A DNA stretch of 64,000 bases from Nematopogon swammerdamellus (taxonomy: Eukaryota; Arthropoda; Insecta; Lepidoptera; Adelidae), in assembly GCA_946902875.1 (NCBI GenBank), contig OX336355.1:10375347-10439346 (forward strand), in the 5' to 3' direction. The notes under the pieces were generated by a model that saw only the letters and a list, made by a program, of their open reading frames with translations, made no database searches and was not told where the DNA came from. The stretch's first letter is position 1. The number at the start of each line of letters is the position of its first letter. The position numbers and the translations under genes are program-made. This document shows positions 58,806-64,000 of this stretch, piece by piece.

Positions 58806-59294
58806 TTAAGTCGGCTTGCTTTCCTTGTTTCTATGTGTTTAAAGAATTCCTACTTGTATATTTTCTGTTGTATTGTTTCTTTTTCTATTTTTGAAGTATA
58901 GGTAAGTTATAATGGCTATGTAATGATTTGAATTATTTATGACATGATTTAGAGTTTGATTATTTCTTTTCTTTTTATGTGCAATGTAAAGATTTCAGCA
59001 TTTTCTTTGCCCGTTATTCAAAATTTTGTACAATGACATTTTTTCTTTATAAAATTATATAACGTGGATATCTTAACGTGACACTGGCAGTATTTAGATC
59101 TCAAATAAAAAAAGAGATCAGTTGCCATTACGGCTACGGCTCAAGGACCGCTCTGAACATCTTGCGGTTGCAAGTCGGAAAAAAAGAAGAAGAAGAAGTG
59201 CAAGTGATTTGGAACTTGCAAGTGCTTTTTTTTCTGAATTTTATTTTATTCTGATTGACTCTGCCTGCCTGCAGCTATTACTTTCATTCAAGTA

Positions 59295-59349
59295 ATGGCC
59301 TTTAGGAAGGTGACTCATGTATTGTTTGATCTGGATGGCTTATTGCTGG
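59295..59349 (+). CDS. PUDP/HDHD1-like HAD phosphatase, coding exon 1
   Basis: First coding exon of a haloacid-dehalogenase-family phosphatase of the pseudouridine-5'-phosphatase (HDHD1/Gs1-like) group, cytosolic enzymes that dephosphorylate pseudouridine monophosphate. It encodes HAD motif I, FDLDGLLL, with the two catalytic aspartates of DxD. The ATG is followed by 18 codons plus one base, and the exon ends at a GTAAAT donor (59350). Joining to exon 2 regenerates the Asp of LLLD-SE. A 6-kb retrotransposon ends about 90 bp upstream, so the original promoter may be displaced. Confidence 0.9.
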
Positions 59350-59559
59350 GTAAATATATTAATGTTTGAAATATTTATACTCTCACAGAATCCAATCCAA
59401 ATGGAAGTCTCTGGCATGGCACCTTATATTGAATTTATATAGGCTGATTGGAGCATGTGTTCTGGTTCCTCTGATTAAATAAAAAAAAAATCATCAATTT
59501 GTATATAAAATTTTCATAGAGTAAGAACACAACTTCTTTTCAAATTTTAATTATTACTT

Positions 59560-59725
59560 GTCTTTTTCTGGTTTGCACTTACCTCGGTCCGCGCTTCCGC
59601 ACTTCGCCCCTCACGCTACACCTGCTGACGCCTAGCCTTGGAGGAAATGCTAGGCATCAGCGGGTGTAGCGTGAGGCGCGAAGTGAGGAAGCGCGGGCCA
59701 AGGTAAGTGCTAACCAGAAACAGAC
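59560..59725. mobile_element. Foldback MITE/hairpin in PUDP-like intron 1
   Basis: Arms 59560-59636 and 59649-59725 are inverted copies (about 77 bp, roughly nine differences). Shared blocks include CTCACGCTACACC and GCACTTACCT. On the plus strand the right arm contains CAAGGTAAGTGC, a consensus 5' splice site. Confidence 0.85.
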
Positions 59726-59867
59726 GACTAGTACCTACTTGTGTTGTGTATACTGAGAACACTAGTTTAATAATGTACCTATGCTTCACAAAATGTAGAA
59801 TATAGTAACTTGTAAAATAAAATGTATGTTTTTCTTATATTTACAAAATACTGGATTAATTTTACAG

Positions 59868-60086
59868 ATTCAGAAACCCTGTACACTGCAGCTTTTGAAC
59901 ATGTATGCTCAAAGTACAAGAGGACCTTCACGTGGGAGCTGAAGATGAGCCTGCTGGGTTGCCAGGGCTGGGAGTGTGCAGACAGAATCATCGAGGCTCT
60001 GGATCTGCCCATCACGAGAGATCAGTTCATGAAGGATACATTGGAGCAGTATGAGATACTGTTTCCTGGAGTGGAGCTACTTCCTG
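59868..60086 (+). CDS. PUDP/HDHD1-like HAD phosphatase, coding exon 2
   Basis: Second exon. It starts after TTTACAG (59861-59867) and ends before GTACAT (60087), with 2 + 72 codons + 1 base. It encodes most of the helical cap domain: SETLYTAAFEHVC, a Trp-containing middle, and FPGVELLPG, which lines up with the cap and the start of the second core segment in human PUDP. Intron 1 (59350-59867) carries an inverted-repeat hairpin. Intron 2 (60087-62873) carries nested MITEs and a 5S-like SINE. I see no stop or frameshift. Confidence 0.93.
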
Positions 60087-60211
60087 GTACATTTAAATAT
60101 GTTGACACCTCCACACCGCAAGGGTGTGCAACAGTCTTCCGGCGAGTGTGTTTCCCGAATAATTTAACGTGGACGTCCTCAAATGTCGTATCAATAGGCT
60201 AGACAGCCTAA

Positions 60212-61469
60212 AGCTGCGTATCCATTAGAGCAGCCTCAGGCCGAGCAGCCACGACTTGAAGCAAACTGAGGCTGCTCACTCTGAGGCATAGGCTCGAGGC
60301 ACGTTGCGACACGCCTCACCTTGATCCGGACCCAGTTTAGAACGCTATGACACCAGACGCGCGCAGAGTAGCTGCTGCTTTAATAGTCATTAACACTATT
60401 TAAAAAGAGAATACAACAAAAAACTAGGGTAGGGTGGGGCTATTTCGCCGAAAATTCATGTTTTTTGGATGCCATTTCTTACATTGTCAACTTTTACATA
60501 GTTTAATTGTTTTATCTTTCCAAATGGCTATTTGGCTATTCAATTGCAGCAAAAAAAAAATTATTAGTGAACTTTTTATATTTTTAATAAATTAAAAACA
60601 AAAGGCTGTCAATGCCGGCGGAATAGCCCCACGGTGGGGCAATTCCGCCGGTCTCGTTTTTGAGCTGTATTTACTTTTAGAACTTTACTGGTCATATGCA
60701 TAATTATGTCTAGCCTCAGTAATACTGATTCTGATGATAAAATCCCGAGTTTTCGATATCGGCGAAATACGCCCATGGTGGGGCTAGGTAAGTGAGGGTA
60801 GGAAAAAAAAAATTAAAATAATGACTTGCAACCTTCGATATATTGTATTCTAAAGTACTTATAATAGTTTCACACCATTTACACAAAAAAATAATATTTT
60901 TAAATGTCAGAAATATCCCGTTAAACATGCCTATTTTTATTTTTATTTTTGTGTGTTCAGATTTATTTATTAAAAAAAAAAAATGTATGTCAAGTTATAA
61001 TTACTTCTAATTTGGAATAAATAAGGCTTTGTATTCATTGAAAAAAAGTTTCATGTCATTATCTTAGAAAACAAAAAAGTTACAGCCATTCAAATGACAA
61101 AAAACGGGTTGCCGGCGGAATTGCCCCACCGGCGAGATAGCCCCACCCTACATACAAAAGAGGAAGCATCGATGGTGGATAAAAGAGTTATCCCAAAGAA
61201 CACGATGACTCTTGTATAATTTTATTAATTTAACTGCAGTATCATTGTCCATTGCGACCTGAGGCGACCCGCCCGTCTCCACCAAGTGCACGGCTCGGAC
61301 TGAGGCTCGTTTGGGCGCGGCAAAAAAACCGACAAAATATGGTTTGGCCCGCGGCGACGAATTTGCCTCATGGCGCGGCGTGCCTCAGGTTGAGGCAGCT
61401 TCTCCACTTGTGCGGCCTCGGGTCGAGCGGCTGCCTCGCCCCGAATCTGCCTCTAGTGGATATGCAGCT
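60212..61469. mobile_element. Outer MITE in PUDP-like intron 2
   Basis: AGCTGCGTATCCATTAGAG at 60212 pairs with the complement ending at 61469 (AGCTGCATATCCACTAGAGG), followed by GAGGCAGCC/GAGCAGCC-rich subterminal sequence on both sides. It is interrupted by the element at 60430-61150. Confidence 0.7.
60430..61150. mobile_element. Inner MITE nested in outer MITE
   Basis: 21-bp ends beginning TAGGGTGGGGCTAT match with one difference (60430-60450 and 61130-61150). The motif GGCGGAATNGCCCCAC recurs internally in both orientations (60617, 61114). TA at the borders suggests TA targeting. Confidence 0.8.
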
Positions 61470-61696
61470 GAACAGTCCGTAAATCTGCTGATGTGGCATT
61501 TGAGTGTGGTTTCGTGAGGAGAGGTGAATTTAGCTCTGTCTCGGAGCAGCCACGACATGCTGGTTTTCATTAAAAAATTATAATGAAAAATTTCTCCAGA
61601 ATTCGAAGCGCTGGCTAACCCCATTATAGAGACTTATAAATCATGCAGTGCTGTGCCATGCAGCCTTCACATTGGAAGTAATATGGCATTCGTCAT

Positions 61697-62032
61697 CCTC
61701 GGTAGCTCAGTGAAGCGGTCGGTCGACTGTTGCTAAGCACACCTGGGCGCGATCATTACTTGAATGGGTGACCGCTCGACCGTTGGAGGTGGATTCCACG
61801 TAAAACTGTAGGTCCCTGCCCTTCTTACCTTACTAGGTGGTAGCGTTCATCTCGTCTGGGTTGGTACCACTGCACTGAATAAAACGCCGGTCGAAACGGC
61901 TATGTAAATAGTTTGTATTTTCCGTCCAGTTCAGTGTAGCCAGCACGACCGAAGGGAAGCACTGACATGGCACCTAGTTCACCCGGTGTTATGGGCGGAC
62001 ATCACGGAACCGTGTCAGTTTGCATAAAAAAA
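61697..62032 (+). mobile_element. 5S-like SINE in PUDP-like intron 2
   Basis: It starts CGGTAGCTCAG. The 5S-like head CTAAGCACACCTGGGCGCGA and TTGAATGGGTGACCGC is followed by the standard body. It ends CCGTGTCAGTTTGCATAAAA. A short deletion removes the GTTGTAGGTGATGTAGCC block near the tail. Confidence 0.8.
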
Positions 62033-62039
62033 AAGGTAA

Positions 62040-62800
62040 AATGTGTCTAGCAGATAGATGATGTAGGGCTGGGGTGGGAAACTTGACCAGGCCCGAGCTC
62101 TTCTCCTCACTCCGGGTGATCTACCGCAATAATTCGATTTTTTTTCTTATGCAAATTGAAGAAACTAGCCATTTAAATATATTTTTTATGAGAAACTTAT
62201 AACATAATTAAAAAATAATAATGTAATGAAGTAGCGTATTTTAGAAAAAAAAACTTACCGTATTGCACTTTTTGGAACCCCAAAATTACTCCCTATAAAT
62301 GTGTGTTAGAGTGTTATGTATGACTTATGATACCCTGTGTGTGTACATGTACATATTATTAGTGTTGTATATGGCACGTAATCATACGATTCTTATAACA
62401 ATTCCTTTGATATGTCACATGATGGACTTGAATTTTTTTTTTAACTTTCTCATTTTATCCCCCAAAATTGACCCTTAAAATCAAAATTCATTTATTTCTG
62501 TTAAACATCCATGATCGGGTCATCAAACTCGATGTTAATATGCTATGGCAGATGGACAGACAGACAGCCGGCAGATAGACAGACAGACATGCGAGTGTTC
62601 CTATAAGCGTTCCATTTTTTCCTCTTTAGAGATACGGAACCCTAAAAATCATATCAATAGATATTTATTATTATGAAATACTGTCTGATTGTCTGTCGGC
62701 TATCTAGCTAGGCCTTCATACAAACAGAACCACTGACATGGCACCTAAGGTGGCATGAGTGTAATAAATAAGGCATCGGGGTTTTATAAGTAAACATATT
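62040..62800. other. PUDP-like intron 2, repeat traces
   Basis: AT-rich, with an ACAGACAGAC run and TTCC...ACGGAACCCTAAAAA at about 62545-62645 belonging to the dispersed family at 10705-11025. No coding feature. Confidence 0.5.
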
Positions 62801-62873
62801 CAGTTGTATCGTGGTCACTCGACATTTCAGGCCAAACGTGTGGCCCACCCTGATGAGCACTTGTTTCATCCAG

Positions 62874-63103
62874 GCGCCCGAAGGTTAGTGGAGCACCTGC
62901 ACAAACACAGAGTCCCGATAGCGTTGGCCACCAGCTCTAGCCAGGAGAGTGTGGAGATGAAGACCAAGAACTTCCGAGAGTACTTCAGCCTCTTCCATCA
63001 CATGACCATGGGCTCCGATCCCGACGTCACCAGGGGCAAGCCCGATCCTGCCATATTCCTGGTCTGCGCTTCTAGGTTTCCAGATAAACCTCAACCTGAA
63101 GAT
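62874..63103 (+). CDS. PUDP/HDHD1-like HAD phosphatase, coding exon 3
   Basis: Third exon, from a CAG acceptor (62871-62873) to a perfect GTAAGT donor (63104), ending in phase 0. It encodes HAD motif II in ALATSSS (Thr/Ser that binds phosphate) and motif III, the lysine of GKPDP, with the diagnostic MGSDPDV block between them. An upstream AG at 62829-62830 keeps an open frame but would break phase with exon 2. The next exon, expected to carry motif IV (LVFEDAPNG type), lies beyond the right edge. SINE copies follow immediately in intron 3. Confidence 0.93.
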
Positions 63104-63175
63104 GTAAGTATATATATGTACGTACATACATATATATCACATGCTGTATCCCAACAATCGGGATAAGCAGAGTTT

Positions 63176-63405
63176 ACTTGGTGGTAGGGTTTAACCCGCC
63201 CGGGTTGATACCACCGCACTGAATGAAACGTCGGTCGAAACGGCTATATGTAAATAGTTTGTGTTTTCTGACCAGTTCAGTGTAGCCGGCACGATCAAAG
63301 GGGGAAGCACTGACATGGCACCTAGTTCTGTTATGGGCTGACATCACGGACGTTGTAGGTGATGTAGCCAACCGTGTCAGTTTCCATAAAAAATAAAAAA
63401 AATAA
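63176..63405 (+). mobile_element. Headless 5S-like SINE in PUDP-like intron 3
   Basis: Body and tail only (GGTGGTAGGGTTTAACCCGC to GTGTCAGTTTCCATA plus an A-rich tail), starting about 70 bp after exon 3. Confidence 0.8.
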
Positions 63406-63439
63406 AATCGGGTGGTGCAAGGACTCTGGTAAATTACAG

Positions 63440-63600
63440 CACAACACCGACCGCTACTTTTCGCCAAGTATTCGGACAAGATAATCTGCTGGATGACTCG
63501 GCGCCCTTTAGTGCGCCATCTTATCCTTATCCCCTAGTCGCCTTTTACGACATGTACAGGGAGAGATGCAGTGGGGCTATCCTTCCACCGGCGCCTTTGG
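63440..63600 (-). repeat. Dispersed repeat, minus copy, in PUDP-like intron 3
   Basis: The complement of the GTCGTAAAAGGCGACTAGGGG head and the following GGATAAGATGGCGC and CCGAATACTTGG blocks; same family as 7636-7800. Confidence 0.65.
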
Positions 63601-63699
63601 GCAGCCATCGGACAATTTTTTTTATTAAATTTGTTCCTTATCACCAAAAGGTTAACTGAAAAAATCACTAAGTAGAGATAAATTGTGATCTTAGTAGAG

Positions 63700-63830
63700 A
63701 TAGAACTTGGATGGGTGACCGTTCGATCGTTGGAGGCTGACCGTGATTTGGATTCCACGTAAAACTGTAGGTCCCTTCCCTTCTTACCTTACTAGGTGGT
63801 GGGGTTTAACCCGCCCGGCAGGCCTCACAC
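63700..63830 (+). mobile_element. Partial 5S-like SINE head
   Basis: ACTTGGATGGGTGACCGTTC, GTTGGAGGCTGACCGTG and GTAGGTCCCTTCCCTTC are present. The copy stops at TTTAACCCGCCCGG (63817). Confidence 0.7.
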
Positions 63831-64000
63831 ACTCTATGTACTTGCGCGCGCTAACTACCTACCGCCCGACGGGCCGCCGGCGGTCTATTTCAGTGGAAAT
63901 TCGTCAGTCGCGCGAAGTATACATAGACGCTCGTCCACGCAACTGCGCATAGCTGCAAAGTAATAACCACTTTACACTCGATCGTTAAGGTACATTCTCG

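Larger units (their letters stand above)
53199..59195 (+). mobile_element. Near-intact I/Nimb-like non-LTR retrotransposon 2
   Basis: 5997 bp between exact 11-bp duplications AAGTGCAAGTG (53188-53198 and 59196-59206). The 3' end is a short (GAA)n tail, not poly-A. ORF1 (53337-55142) and ORF2 (55093-58805) overlap by 50 bp. One stop in ORF1 (53715) and one frameshift in ORF2 (about 57238) are the only lesions seen. It sits about 90 bp before the PUDP-like start codon, same orientation. Confidence 0.92.

Noticed and set aside
62804..62873. Upstream extension of PUDP-like exon 3 from an earlier AG at 62829-62830
   Set aside because: It would put exon 3 out of phase with exon 2 and disrupt the LPG-AR junction that aligns with the family.

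Overview
This is nuclear DNA from an insect, most likely a moth or butterfly. It is AT-rich, intron-split and crowded with transposable elements. Two host genes are recognisable, one at each end, and both run off the window. At the left, on the minus strand, are the first three coding exons of an ecdysone 20-hydroxylase, cytochrome P450 CYP314A1 (shade): exon 1 at 9672-9984, exon 2 at 7904-8105, exon 3 at 2929-3119. At the right, on the plus strand, are the first three coding exons of a HAD-family phosphatase of the pseudouridine-5'-phosphatase (PUDP/HDHD1, Gs1-like) group: 59295-59349, 59868-60086 and 62874-63103. I derived the splice junctions by reading GT/AG sites and checking that codon phase and family alignment continue across each junction.

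Almost everything between the two genes is mobile or repetitive DNA. Two long non-LTR retrotransposons (EN-RT-RNase H architecture, I/Nimb-like) are bounded by exact 11-bp target-site duplications. One (22215-27592) sits inside a small DNA transposon with perfect 20-bp inverted ends. The other (53199-59195) sits about 90 bp upstream of the PUDP start codon. A third, 5'-truncated LINE without RNase H lies at 30838-33298. A 760-bp hAT relic with a perfect 8-bp target duplication lies at 35266-36025. Other DNA elements include a 2.3-kb element with arrays of a palindromic subterminal motif (4947-7275), two related foldback elements with internal tRNA-like sequences (38-708 and 51387-52870), and several MITEs and hairpins.

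The most unusual structure is a 109-bp satellite with about 41 monomers. It occurs in two arrays (about 28667-29709 and 36563-39838). In each, the monomers switch orientation part-way, so the array is itself a giant inverted repeat. The first array is also enclosed by 130-bp inverted arms. Every monomer carries a GCCGCCATTTT core that matches the YY1/Pho binding consensus. A dispersed SINE family whose head resembles the internal promoter of 5S rRNA occurs repeatedly, sometimes as inverted pairs.

The two host genes are unrelated in function: steroid hormone activation and nucleotide-metabolite dephosphorylation. I see no operon-like or pathway link between them. The interest of the window lies in its transposon archaeology, including insertions in the introns of both genes and at the 5' end of the PUDP-like gene.
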